Shown: in pieces, positions 49,114 to 57,389 of the stretch | How the letters are laid out: the number at the start of each line of letters is the position of its first letter | How positions within the stretch are numbered: position 1 is the first letter of the stretch | NCBI RefSeq assembly: GCF_046546475.1 | Contig: NZ_JBKGXS010000002.1 | Coordinates: 1 to 64,000 of the forward strand | Direction of reading: 5' to 3' | DNA length: 64,000 nt | Source: Pseudonocardia phyllosphaerae | Lineage (GTDB): Bacteria; Actinomycetota; Actinomycetes; Mycobacteriales; Pseudonocardiaceae | The notes under the pieces: generated by a model | Seen by the model: only the letters and a program-made list of their open reading frames with translations | The model's database searches: none | What the model was told of the DNA's origin: nothing | Position numbers and translations under genes: made by a program

Positions 49114-50454
49114 GTGACGTCCGATCAGCCCGTCGCGACGACCACCTCGTCATCGCGCACCTGGCCGATCCTGGCGCTCCCGCGACCCGCGCTGACTCTG
49201 TTGACAGTAGTGGAGCTGCTCGCCGGCACCCTGCTCGTCGGTGGCGTGCTCGGCCTGGTGCGGACCCCGCCGCCCCAGGGCGTACTGCTGCTGACGGTGC
49301 TGCTGACCTCCGTGGCCGTCGCGCACATCGAGCTCTCGGTCCGTGCCGAACGCATGCGCAGGCGGATCGCCGAGACCCGCTACGTCGACATGACCTCGGT
49401 CTGGACCCTGACCGGCGCGGTGCTGCTCCCTGCCACGCTCGCCTGCGCCGTGGTCGTCACCAGCTTCGGCTACTCGTGGTGGCGGGTGTCGCGGCCCGCG
49501 GGGACACCGGCGCACCGTCAGCTCTACAGCGTCACCACGGTGGTGCTGGCGATCCACGCCGTGGCCGCCCTGCATGCGCTCACCGGCACCGGGACGCAGT
49601 GGACGTTCCGCGAGCCGGTCGACGTCGCCATGCTGGTGGCGGCGATCCTGGTCTACGCGGCGACGAACATCCTGCTGGTCGCGGGCATCGTCCGCCTCGC
49701 CCGTCCGGGGACGCGCTTCCTCGCCGTCCTGCTGGGCGGCGACATCTGGCTGGAGCTCTCGACGCTGTCCCTCGGCGCCCTGGTGTCGGTCGTGCTCGAC
49801 ATGACGACGCCCTGGATGCTGCTGCTCGCGATGGCTCCGCTGCTGGCGCTCGAACAGACCACACTGGTCCGCCAGCTGGAGGAGCGCGCCGACACCGACG
49901 CCAAGACCGGGCTGCTCAACCCGGCCGCCTGGCGGCTGCGCGCCGAGCAGCTGCTCGAGCGGAGCCGGGCGACCGGGCGGGCCGCGGCGGTGCTCATCCT
50001 CGACCTCGACCACTTCAAGGCGCTCAACGACCGGTACGGCCACCTCGCCGGGGACGACGCCCTGGCCGCCGTCGCCGAGGTCGTCCGGCGGGAGGTCCGC
50101 GAGCAGGACCACGCGGGCCGGTTCGGCGGGGAGGAGTTCGTCGTCGCCCTCGGCGGGCTGCGCCACGGCGCCGACGACGCCCGCGACGTCGCGGAACGGA
50201 TCCGCGCCGGCGTCGCCGCGCTGGCCGTGGACTCCGGGCACACGGCGACCCCGCTGACCGGGCTGTCGGTGTCGGCGGGAATCGCGTCCGCGCACCGCGG
50301 TTCGACGCTGGACACGCTGCTGGGCGCCGCCGACGCCGCGCTCTACGTGGCCAAGGGCGCCGGCCGCAACCAGGTGCGGGCCAGCGGTGAGTTCGTCGCG
50401 CCGCCGTGCCGGTTCAGGACGCCGGCGAATCCTCGGCCAGTAGTACGCGGGTGA
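49114..50454 (+). CDS. Membrane GGDEF diguanylate cyclase
   Basis: Makes cyclic di-GMP from two GTP; 446 residues. The N-terminal half has about six to seven hydrophobic helices and no recognised ligand domain, so it is a membrane sensor of unknown input. The GGDEF domain starts at DAKTGLLNPAAW near residue 263; the catalytic motif is GGEEF near 338, and the inhibitory I-site REQD lies exactly five residues before it, so product feedback is expected. LDLDHFKALNDRYGHLAGDD shows the metal and substrate residues. No EAL domain is present. GTG start. The last 41 bp overlap the 3' end of the convergent TetR gene. Confidence 0.92.
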   Translation: MTSDQPVATTTSSSRTWPILALPRPALTLLTVVELLAGTLLVGGVLGLVRTPPPQGVLLLTVLLTSVAVAHIELSVRAERMRRRIAETRYVDMTSVWTLTGAVLLPATLACAVVVTSFGYSWWRVSRPAGTPAHRQLYSVTTVVLAIHAVAALHALTGTGTQWTFREPVDVAMLVAAILVYAATNILLVAGIVRLARPGTRFLAVLLGGDIWLELSTLSLGALVSVVLDMTTPWMLLLAMAPLLALEQTTLVRQLEERADTDAKTGLLNPAAWRLRAEQLLERSRATGRAAAVLILDLDHFKALNDRYGHLAGDDALAAVAEVVRREVREQDHAGRFGGEEFVVALGGLRHGADDARDVAERIRAGVAALAVDSGHTATPLTGLSVSAGIASAHRGSTLDTLLGAADAALYVAKGAGRNQVRASGEFVAPPCRFRTPANPRPVVRG

Positions 50455-51058
50455 GGTCCTTCCACTGCGCGACCATCGCGTCCTCGGCCGGGTCCCGCGG
50501 GTCGAACGTGTAGGTCAGCGCCGTACCGCGCATCGAGGTGAGCAGCAGGTCACGCAGCTGCTTGAACCGCGGCCGCGACGCCAGCTCGTCGCCGAACATC
50601 CGGGCCATCGACGCCCGGATCGCGGCGCCGAGCCGCTTCTCCTCCGGGCGCAACGCGTCGGCGATCTCGGCGTTGGCCCGGGCCGCGGTCCACAGCTCGA
50701 TCGAGGCCCAGAAGTGCGGCTCGGAGAAGCTCTCCCACAGCAGCTCGATCACCAGGTCCGCGCGGCCGAACGTACCGACCGGCCGGGCCTCGAGGACCAG
50801 GTTGATCCGGGCCTCGGTGTCGGCGACCCGCTTGACGGCCAGGTGCTGCGCGGCCGCGACGAGCAGCCGGTCCCGGGACGGGAAGTGGTGCAGCAGCCGG
50901 CCGCGCGACACCCCGGCCTCGGACTGGATGGTCAGGGTGGTCGCGCCGGAGTAGCCACCGTCGATCAGGCTCACGACGGCGGCGTCGAGGATCCGGGCAC
51001 GGCTGTCCTCGGACCGCTGTGCCCGGGTCCTCGACTCGGGAGTGCGTTCGGTGGTCAT
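50414..51058 (-). CDS. TetR-family regulator of a fatty-acid oxidation operon
   Basis: DNA-binding repressor, 214 residues. The helix-turn-helix is at residues 20-65 (ARILDAAVVSLIDGGYSGAT, then IQSEAGVSRGRLLHHFPSRD); the ligand domain follows (WESFSEPHFWASIELWTAARAN). It is the third gene of an operon after the SDR and the acyl-CoA dehydrogenase, with 31 bp between. Autoregulation through the palindrome at 53150-53165, with an acyl-CoA as inducer, is the simplest model. Confidence 0.87.
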   Translation of the reverse strand: MTTERTPESRTRAQRSEDSRARILDAAVVSLIDGGYSGATTLTIQSEAGVSRGRLLHHFPSRDRLLVAAAQHLAVKRVADTEARINLVLEARPVGTFGRADLVIELLWESFSEPHFWASIELWTAARANAEIADALRPEEKRLGAAIRASMARMFGDELASRPRFKQLRDLLLTSMRGTALTYTFDPRDPAEDAMVAQWKDLTRVLLAEDSPAS

Positions 51059-51089
51059 GCGCCGACGACCGCGGGTCCCCTGGCTCGTC

Positions 51090-52253
51090 CTAGAGCCCGA
51101 GTCCGCGGCCGATGACCTCCTTCATGATCTCGGTGGTCCCACCGTAGATCCTGGTGATCCGGGCGTCGGCGTACGCCTTCGCGATCGGGTACTCGTTCAT
51201 GTACCCGTAGCCGCCGTGCAGCTGCAGGCACTTGTCGACGACCCGGCCCTGCAGCTCGGTGCACCAGTACTTCGCCTTCGACGCGTCGACCGCGGTCAGC
51301 TCGCCCGCGTTGAGCGCGCGGACGCAGTCGTCGACGTAGTGCTCGGCGAAGTCGATCTCGGTGTCGAGCTCGGCGAGCACGAACTTCGAATTCTGGAACG
51401 AGCCGATCGGCGAGCCGAACGCCTTGCGCTCCTTGACGTACTCCAGGGTCTGGGTCAGCGCGGTGCGCGCGGCGGCGACCGCGGCGACCGCGATCGACAG
51501 CCGCTCCTGGGGCAGGTTCGCGACCAGCTGCAGGAAGCCCTGGCCCTCGTCGTCGCCGAGCAGGTTCTCCACCGGCACGCGCACGTCGGTGAACGACAGC
51601 TCCGCGGTGTCCTGGGCGTGCTGGCCCAGCTTGTCCAGGTTGCGGCCGCGCTCGAAGCCCTCCATCCCGCGCTCGAGCACGAGCAGGCTCATGCCCTTGT
51701 GCTTCTGCGACGGGTCGGTCTTCACCGCGACGACGACGAGGTCGGCGTTGATCCCGTTGGTGATGAAGGTCTTGGCGCCGTTGACGACGTAGTGCTCGCC
51801 CTGCTCGTCGGTGCCCCGGATCGCGGTGGTCGACATCGACGCGAGGTCCGAGCCGATGCCCGGCTCGGTCATGGCGATCGCGAGGATCTTCTCCCCGCTG
51901 ACCACGCCGGGCAGCCACCGCTGCTTCTGCTCCTCGGTGCAGTACGCGAGCAGGTAGGGCAGCACGATGTCGTTGTGCAGGGTCAGGCCGAGCCCGGCCG
52001 CCGCCGCCCCGGAGCGCATGAGCTCCTCGGAGATCACCGCGTTGAACCGGAAGTCCGGCACCCCGCCGCCGCCGTACTGCTCGGGCACGTCGATGCCGAG
52101 GAACCCGTTCGCGCCCGCGGTGGTGAACAGGTCGCGGGCGACGACGCCGTCGTGCTCCCAGCCGGTCTCGTTCGGGACGATTTCCTTCTCGACGAACGAC
52201 CGGAACGCCTGGCGGAAGTCCTCGTGGTCGGACTCGTAGAGCGTGCGCTTCAC
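51090..52253 (-). CDS. Acyl-CoA dehydrogenase
   Basis: FAD-dependent alpha,beta-desaturation of an acyl-CoA, 387 residues. The ACAD signatures are AIAMTEPGIGSDLASM near residue 125, the FITNGINADLVVVAVKTD segment near 155 and the C-terminal QLHGGYGYMNEYPIAKAYADARITRIYGGTTEIMKE motif. The catalytic Glu of the short/medium-chain group would be in YGGTTEIMK near 370. GTG 52253 is chosen because AAGGAGG lies nine bases upstream; GTG 52262, which overlaps that site, is the alternative. It works with the SDR encoded upstream in beta-oxidation of an unidentified acyl or branched-chain substrate. Confidence 0.9.
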   Translation of the reverse strand: MKRTLYESDHEDFRQAFRSFVEKEIVPNETGWEHDGVVARDLFTTAGANGFLGIDVPEQYGGGGVPDFRFNAVISEELMRSGAAAAGLGLTLHNDIVLPYLLAYCTEEQKQRWLPGVVSGEKILAIAMTEPGIGSDLASMSTTAIRGTDEQGEHYVVNGAKTFITNGINADLVVVAVKTDPSQKHKGMSLLVLERGMEGFERGRNLDKLGQHAQDTAELSFTDVRVPVENLLGDDEGQGFLQLVANLPQERLSIAVAAVAAARTALTQTLEYVKERKAFGSPIGSFQNSKFVLAELDTEIDFAEHYVDDCVRALNAGELTAVDASKAKYWCTELQGRVVDKCLQLHGGYGYMNEYPIAKAYADARITRIYGGTTEIMKEVIGRGLGL

Positions 52254-52299
52254 TGCGCCCACCCTCCTTCGCTGCTGTCTCGTGTGGTGGGGCCCGCGA

Positions 52300-53061
52300 C
52301 TAGCGGGGCTGCATCCGGATGGCGCCGTCGAGCCGGATGGTCTCGCCGTTGAGCATCGGGTTCTCGACGATGTGGGCGACCAGGCGGCCGTACTCCGACG
52401 GCTGCCCCAGGCGCGCGGGGTGCGGTGCCTGCTTGCCGAGGGAGTCCTTGACGTCCTCGGGCAGCCCGGCGAGCAGCGGGGTCTCGAACAGGCCGGGCGC
52501 GATCGTGTTGACCCGGATGTTCAGCGTGGACAGGTCCCGGGCGATCGGCAGCGTCATGCCGACGATGCCGCCCTTGGACGCGGAGTACGCGGCCTGGCCG
52601 ACCTGACCCTCGAACGCCGCCACCGAGGCGGTGTTGACGATGACGCCGCGGTCACCGTCGAGCGGCTCGGCCTTCGCGATGCGCTCCGCGGCGAGCCGGA
52701 TCACGTTGAACGTGCCGACCAGGTTCACGTTGATGATCTTCGTGAAGTCGGCCAGCGGGAACGGGCCGGACTTGCCGTAGGTCTTGATGCCGTTGCCGAT
52801 GCCGGCGCAGTTCACCGCGACGCGGACGGTGCCGAGCTCCTCGGCGACGTCGAGGGCGGCGGAGACCTCGGACTCGCTGGTGACGTCGGCGGCGGCGAAG
52901 CGCACGTTCTCGCCGAGCTTGTCCGCCACCGCCTCACCCTGCGACGACGGCAGGTCGATGATCACGACCTTCGCGCCCGCCTCGACGAGGCGCTCGGTCG
53001 TGGCGAGGCCGAGGCCCGAGGCGCCACCGGTGACGACGGCGACGGAGCCGTTGATGTCCAT
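52300..53061 (-). CDS. SDR dehydrogenase, 3-hydroxyacyl-CoA dehydrogenase type II-like
   Basis: NAD(P)-dependent short-chain dehydrogenase, 253 residues. TGGASGLGLATTERL is the cofactor loop at residues 11-25, with IIDLPSSQG (acidic Asp after the strand, favouring NAD). NCAGIGNGIKTYGKSG lies near 85, the catalytic Ser is in VNTASVAAFEGQ near 147, and YSASK holds Tyr/Lys near 160. The whole pattern, with APGLFETPLLAGLPEDV, matches 17-beta-HSD10-like 3-hydroxyacyl-CoA dehydrogenases. First gene of the operon, about 90 bp downstream of a palindromic operator. Confidence 0.9.
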   Translation of the reverse strand: MDINGSVAVVTGGASGLGLATTERLVEAGAKVVIIDLPSSQGEAVADKLGENVRFAAADVTSESEVSAALDVAEELGTVRVAVNCAGIGNGIKTYGKSGPFPLADFTKIINVNLVGTFNVIRLAAERIAKAEPLDGDRGVIVNTASVAAFEGQVGQAAYSASKGGIVGMTLPIARDLSTLNIRVNTIAPGLFETPLLAGLPEDVKDSLGKQAPHPARLGQPSEYGRLVAHIVENPMLNGETIRLDGAIRMQPR

Positions 53062-53149
53062 GTCCGGGTCAGTCCTTTCACACGCGGAACGAGGAGAGCC
53101 GGCGCGCTCGGGACGGCGCCGGTCGACGTCGGCGACGGTATCAGGGAAA

Positions 53150-53165
53150 CAGTCAGAACTGACTG
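53150..53165. promoter_or_regulatory. Palindromic operator, probable TetR site
   Basis: CAGTCAGAACTGACTG is a perfect 7-bp inverted repeat around AA, 89 bp before the SDR start and 124 bp before the divergent methyltransferase start. The TetR regulator in the SDR operon is the obvious candidate to bind it and could control both directions. Confidence 0.65.
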
Positions 53166-53288
53166 CCTACGGTCGTCGGACATCCGAGTGATTCACCGCA
53201 CGCCGTCGAGCCCGGCTCGACGGCGGACCCGGCCGCCGAAGGCTGGAACACTCGGCCACGGCTCTGCTCACCACACCGGAGGCACAGT

Positions 53289-54236
53289 GTGACAACGGAT
53301 CCGGCGCAGGAACTCGGAACGGGACCGGCTATCGACGGCGGTGCCACGGCCAGCGGTGACACGGCCGGGGAATGGGGCGTCACGGCGAGCGTCGGACTCA
53401 CCGCCCTCCTCGTCGCGGCGGCCCGGGCGGTCGAGGCCGACCGGCCCGACGCGCTCGTCCGCGACGAGTTCGCCGCGGGCTTCGTGGCCCGGGCAGACGC
53501 CCCCGTCCCGATGCCGACGACCGTGCGCGAGCTCGGCACGTTCACCGCGGGCCAGGGCTGGCAGACGATGACGGCGATGATGGCGGTCCGCACCCGGGTC
53601 TTCGACGACCTGCTGCGCGACGCCGACGCGGCCGGGCTGCGGCAGGTGGTCGTCCTCGCGTCCGGGCTCGACACCCGCACCCACCGGCTCGACTGGGCGC
53701 CGGGGACGACCGTCTTCGAGATCGACCAGCCGGGCGTGCTGCGGTTCAAGCAGGAGGCCCTGGACGCGACGGGCGCGCCGGCACGCGCCGCGCTGCGCCT
53801 CGTGCCGGCCGACCTGCGCCAGGACTGGCCCGCAGCGCTGCAGGAGGCGAGTCTCGACACCGCGGCGCCGACGTCGTGGCTGGTCGAGGGCCTGCTCCCG
53901 TACCTGCCGCCGGACGCCGAGGCCGACCTGTTCGACCGGATCACCGCCCTGTCCGCGCCGGGCAGCCGGATCGCGGTCGAGGCGATCGACCACTCGGACG
54001 CCGACGCCCTCGCGACCCGGCCCGAGATCGAGGACCTGGGCCGGTCGGTCGGGTTCGACTGGGCCACCCTGTTCGACGCCCGGTCCCGCCCGCCGGTGAC
54101 CGAGACCCTGCAGCGCCTCGGCTGGACGACGCGGGCGCGCCGGCTGGGCGAGCTGGCCGCCGGGTACGGGCGCCCGTTCGCCGGGCCCGCGACGGCGATG
54201 CCTGCCGCGAACCTGATCGTCGACGCCCACCTCTGA
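53289..54236 (+). CDS. SAM-dependent methyltransferase, LCM/PPM type (TIGR00027-like)
   Basis: Class I methyltransferase of the family expanded in mycobacteria and relatives, 315 residues. SVGLTALLVAAARAVEADRP lies near residue 35, the SAM-site strand VVLASGLDTRTHRLDW near 120, FEIDQPGVLRFKQ near 142 and WLVEGLLPYLPPDAEADLF near 198, all in the order of the family. The substrate is unknown; leucine carboxyl methyltransferase relatives act on carboxylates. GTG start. Divergent from the beta-oxidation operon. Its stop codon lies in a 16-bp tandem repeat. Confidence 0.88.
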   Translation: MTTDPAQELGTGPAIDGGATASGDTAGEWGVTASVGLTALLVAAARAVEADRPDALVRDEFAAGFVARADAPVPMPTTVRELGTFTAGQGWQTMTAMMAVRTRVFDDLLRDADAAGLRQVVVLASGLDTRTHRLDWAPGTTVFEIDQPGVLRFKQEALDATGAPARAALRLVPADLRQDWPAALQEASLDTAAPTSWLVEGLLPYLPPDAEADLFDRITALSAPGSRIAVEAIDHSDADALATRPEIEDLGRSVGFDWATLFDARSRPPVTETLQRLGWTTRARRLGELAAGYGRPFAGPATAMPAANLIVDAHL

Positions 54237-54294
54237 CGCCCGCGGTCTCTGACGCCCGCGGTCGCCGTGGCCCGCGGGCTCTGTCGCCCGCGAT
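54231..54294. repeat. 16-bp tandem repeat containing the methyltransferase stop
   Basis: CTCTGACGCCCGCGGT twice exactly (54231-54246 and 54247-54262), followed by two diverged copies to about 54294. It fills the gap to the convergent transporter gene. Confidence 0.92.
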
Positions 54295-54306
54295 CCCGCC
54301 GGGTGC

Positions 54307-55629
54307 TCAGGCCGGGACGGCGCCCGACCCGGCGGCGGCGTGCGGGCGCTCGGGACCGGAGCGGTCCAGCAGCCCCTCCTGGGCGGCGACGACGGTGGGC
54401 ACGGTGATCTGGCCTGCGACGTTGGTCGCGGTCCGCATCATGTCCATGACCGGGTCGATGCCGTAGACCACGGCGATGCCCAGCGCGATCACCTCCGGCG
54501 GCATGCCGATCGCGCCCAGGGTCAGCGTCAGCATGGTGAACCAGCCGGTCGTCCCGGCGGTGGCCAGCGCGCCGAACACCGCGACGGCGACGATCACGAC
54601 GTACTGCCAGACCGCGAGCTGGATCCCGGAGACGTTCGCGATGAAGATCGTCGCGAGGGCCGGGTAGACCGCGGCACAGCCGTCCATCTTCGTCGTCGAG
54701 GCCAGCGGGACGGCGAACCCCGCGTAGCCCTTGTCCACGCCGAGGTCGATCGCGGCCTGGCGGGACTGCGGCAGCGACGCCCCGGACGAGCGGGAGACGA
54801 ACGCGAACTGCAGCACCGGCCAGGTGGTGCCGAAGAACCGGCGCGGGCTCACCCCCGCGACGAAGCGCAGCAGCAGCGGGTAGACGCCGAACAGCACGAG
54901 CAGACAGCCACCGTAGACCGCGGCGACCAGCCCGAACAGCGACCCGACGACACCGCTGCCGTAGGTGGCGAACGCGTGGCCGATCAGGCCGAAGACGCCG
55001 ATCGGGGCGAGCGCCACGATCCAGCCGATGATCTTCAGGATGATCTCGAAGACCGAGTTGACCAGCCCGACGACGGGCTGGGCCTTCTCCCCCAGCGCGT
55101 AGGCGGCCGCACCGACGAGCAGCGCCAGCAGCACCACCTGCAGGATCTCGCCCTCGGCGAAGGCGGCGAAGAAGTTCTCGGGCACGAGCCCGGTGAGCAA
55201 CGCCTGCCAGGAGCCGGGGCTCTTCTTCTGCACGGCGGCCAGCGACGCCGGGTCCGCGGCGAGCTGCGCGCCCGCCCCGGGCCGGAAGACCAGCCCGATC
55301 ACGATGCCGATCAGCACCGCGACCAACGACGTGCCTGCGAACCACGCCACCGTGCGGCCACCGAGGCGGGCAGCGGTCCGGCCGCCGCCGAGGTGCCGCA
55401 GGCTCGTGATGCCGACGACGATCGCACTGAACACGAGCGGTACGACCGTCAGCTCCAGCAATCGGGTGAACAGCGACCCGATCGTGTCGAGCAGATCTGT
55501 CAACCAGTCCGTCCCGGTGACTCTCGCCACCAGACCCGTTGCAATTCCGACCGCAAGACCAACTATCGTCAGCAATGCGAAGGTACGGGGACGACGCCAG
55601 GAGCGCGCAACGCGAACGAGAAGTGACAC
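54307..55629 (-). CDS. DAACS-family dicarboxylate/amino-acid symporter with altered cation sites
   Basis: Membrane symporter of the GltPh/DctA fold, 440 residues, eight helices and two hairpins. The hairpin-1 serine motif SRSSGASLPQ (near residue 285), the MDG loop (near 318) and GIDPVMDMMRTATNVAGQ (near 395) are all recognisable; the substrate-binding Asp, Arg and Asn of TM8 are kept. Two usual sodium ligands are changed: the Asn of NMDG is Lys (TTKMDG), and the Asp ending NVTGD is Gln (NVAGQ). Proton coupling or a different substrate (for example the cystine-type branch) is therefore possible. Single gene, convergent with the methyltransferase. Confidence 0.87.
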   Translation of the reverse strand: MSLLVRVARSWRRPRTFALLTIVGLAVGIATGLVARVTGTDWLTDLLDTIGSLFTRLLELTVVPLVFSAIVVGITSLRHLGGGRTAARLGGRTVAWFAGTSLVAVLIGIVIGLVFRPGAGAQLAADPASLAAVQKKSPGSWQALLTGLVPENFFAAFAEGEILQVVLLALLVGAAAYALGEKAQPVVGLVNSVFEIILKIIGWIVALAPIGVFGLIGHAFATYGSGVVGSLFGLVAAVYGGCLLVLFGVYPLLLRFVAGVSPRRFFGTTWPVLQFAFVSRSSGASLPQSRQAAIDLGVDKGYAGFAVPLASTTKMDGCAAVYPALATIFIANVSGIQLAVWQYVVIVAVAVFGALATAGTTGWFTMLTLTLGAIGMPPEVIALGIAVVYGIDPVMDMMRTATNVAGQITVPTVVAAQEGLLDRSGPERPHAAAGSGAVPA

Positions 55630-55837
55630 CTAGGGTTCAACCCGCCACACGGCGGATCTGTTCCCGACCGTCACATGGCTTTTCTTCCCAGATGTCCAGT
55701 TTGTCCGAGAGCTTCGGTCACGCTCAGCACCCCGTCCGTTTACCTGCGCGCCACATCGCCGTGGCTCCACCGACCTACTGTTTTCGGCCGTCGGCCCCAC
55801 CACCGGCATCTGCCCTCATGCCGCTCTCGGGAGAGAC
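55630..55837. other. Divergent promoter region
   Basis: About 210 bp of lower-GC DNA between the symporter and phosphate-transporter starts, holding both promoters. I see no clear PhoP-box direct repeat. Confidence 0.5.
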
Positions 55838-56971
55838 ATGGACCTGTCCGTCATCGTCGTAGTGGTCATCGTGACCGCTCTGTTGTTCGACTTCACCAAC
55901 GGTTTCCACGACACCGCGAATGCGATGGCCACCTCCATCGCGACCGGTGCGTTGCCGCCCAAGGTCGCCGTCGCCATTGCCGGTGCGCTCAATCTCGTGG
56001 GCGCCTTCCTGTCGGTGGAGGTCGCCAAGACGATTTCCAGCGGGCTGGTCGACGAAACCCGCATCGGCCCGACCGTGATCTTCGCCGGGCTGATCGGCGC
56101 GATCATGTGGAACCTGCTCACCTGGCTGATCGGCCTGCCGTCGAGCTCCTCGCACGCCCTGTTCGGTGGCCTGATCGGCGCCTCGATCGTCGCCGCGGGC
56201 ACCGACGCCGTCCAGTTCGGCGCCCTGCTCACCAAGGTCGTGCTCCCCGCGGTGATCTCGCCGATCCTGGCGGGCATCATCACGATGATCTGCACGATCA
56301 TCGCCTACCGCAGCACCGCCCGTGCCGACGACGGCACCATCAAGAAGGGGTTCAAGGCCGGGCAGATCGTGTCCGCCTCGATGGTCGCCCTGGCCCACGG
56401 CACGAGCGACGCGCAGAAGACCATGGGTGTCATCACCCTGACCCTGATCACCGCCGGTGCGCTGCCCGCCAACGCCTCCCCGCCGTTCTGGGTCATCCTG
56501 TCGGCCGGTCTGGCCATCGCGCTGGGCACCTACACCGGCGGCTGGCGCATCATCCGGACCCTCGGCAAGCGGGTCAGCGAGATCGAGACCCCGCAGGGCT
56601 TCGCCGCCGAGACCAGCACCGCCGCGGTCATCCTGGCCTCCTCGCACCTGGGCTTCGCGCTGTCGACCACCCAGGTCGCCACCGGCGCGATCTTCGGTGC
56701 CGGCGCGGGCCGCAAGGCCGCGAACGTGCAGTGGAGCGTCGCAGGCCAGATGGTCGTCGCCTGGGTGCTGACCCTGCCGGCCGCAGGCGCGGTCGGTGCG
56801 GTCGCCGCGTACGTCGCGGGCACCGGCACGCTGGGCACCGTGATCGTCGCCCTGGTCGGGGTCGCGATCGGTGGCGGTATCTACGCCGCCTCGCGCCGTC
56901 GCCCGGTCGACGCCAAGAACGTCAACGACGTCCCGAGCGCCAGCGACACGCCCGTCGCCGCCGCGGTCTGA
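55838..56971 (+). CDS. PiT-family inorganic phosphate transporter
   Basis: Low-affinity phosphate (or metal-phosphate) symporter, 377 residues, about ten helices. Both inverted PiT signatures are present: FTNGFHDTANAMATSIATGAL near residue 18 and ALAHGTSDAQKTMG near 187; in the second the usual Asn before Asp is Ser. PSSSSHALFGGLIGAS near 100 and ASSHLGFALSTTQVATGAI near 270 are the paired serine motifs. The 17-bp gap to the next small gene implies co-transcription. Confidence 0.93.
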   Translation: MDLSVIVVVVIVTALLFDFTNGFHDTANAMATSIATGALPPKVAVAIAGALNLVGAFLSVEVAKTISSGLVDETRIGPTVIFAGLIGAIMWNLLTWLIGLPSSSSHALFGGLIGASIVAAGTDAVQFGALLTKVVLPAVISPILAGIITMICTIIAYRSTARADDGTIKKGFKAGQIVSASMVALAHGTSDAQKTMGVITLTLITAGALPANASPPFWVILSAGLAIALGTYTGGWRIIRTLGKRVSEIETPQGFAAETSTAAVILASSHLGFALSTTQVATGAIFGAGAGRKAANVQWSVAGQMVVAWVLTLPAAGAVGAVAAYVAGTGTLGTVIVALVGVAIGGGIYAASRRRPVDAKNVNDVPSASDTPVAAAV

Positions 56972-56987
56972 GCCGGAGGTTCCGCAC

Positions 56988-57248
56988 ATGGGTATCAAGT
57001 GGGAGTCCCTGGGCCTGGTCAGCGTCGTGTCGCTGGGCGTGTCCGTCGCCGTCGTCGCGCTGGTGTCCTTCGCGCTGGTCGGGCTGAGCGCCCGGGCGTC
57101 CGCGAAGGCCGCCGCCGCGAACCCGGGCGGCCCGCACGACGGCGCCGCTCCGCCGCTCAACGCCAACGTGGGCACCGCCATCGCGGGTGTCTGCCTCCTC
57201 GCCGTGCTCGCGATCGTCGGGTACGGGCTGTACACGATCGTCGCCTGA
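56988..57248 (+). CDS. Small two-helix membrane protein linked to PiT
   Basis: Eighty-six residues with two hydrophobic helices (about 8-32 and 62-84) joined by an Ala/Pro/Gly-rich loop. GGAGG lies nine bases before the ATG. Small proteins of this type often follow pit genes in actinomycetes, so an accessory role in phosphate transport is a guess from position. Not recognised as a named family. Confidence 0.75.
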   Translation: MGIKWESLGLVSVVSLGVSVAVVALVSFALVGLSARASAKAAAANPGGPHDGAAPPLNANVGTAIAGVCLLAVLAIVGYGLYTIVA

Positions 57249-57271
57249 GCCTGCACCGAGCAGCTCCACGA

Positions 57272-57314
57272 CACGAGGCCCCCGTCGCGCTCCTTGCGCG
57301 GCGGGGGCCTCGTG
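57272..57314. terminator. Strong terminator hairpin after the PiT operon
   Basis: CACGAGGCCCCCGTCGCGC pairs with GCGCGGCGGGGGCCTCGTG over 19 bp with one wobble, loop TCCTT, 24 bp after the stop. No U-tract. Confidence 0.85.
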
Positions 57315-57336
57315 CTGTCGCTGTCCTGTCGCGGTC

Positions 57337-57360
57337 CTTACTTACTTACTTACTTACTTA
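57337..57360. repeat. CTTA tetranucleotide microsatellite, six copies
   Basis: (CTTA)6 in 73% GC DNA, between two convergent genes. On the minus strand it reads (TAAG)6, which gives TAA stop codons in all three frames for the MFS gene side, 30 bp past that gene's own stop. Confidence 0.95.
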
Positions 57361-57389
57361 CGCCCGGGTGACCGGCGTCATCGTGGTGC

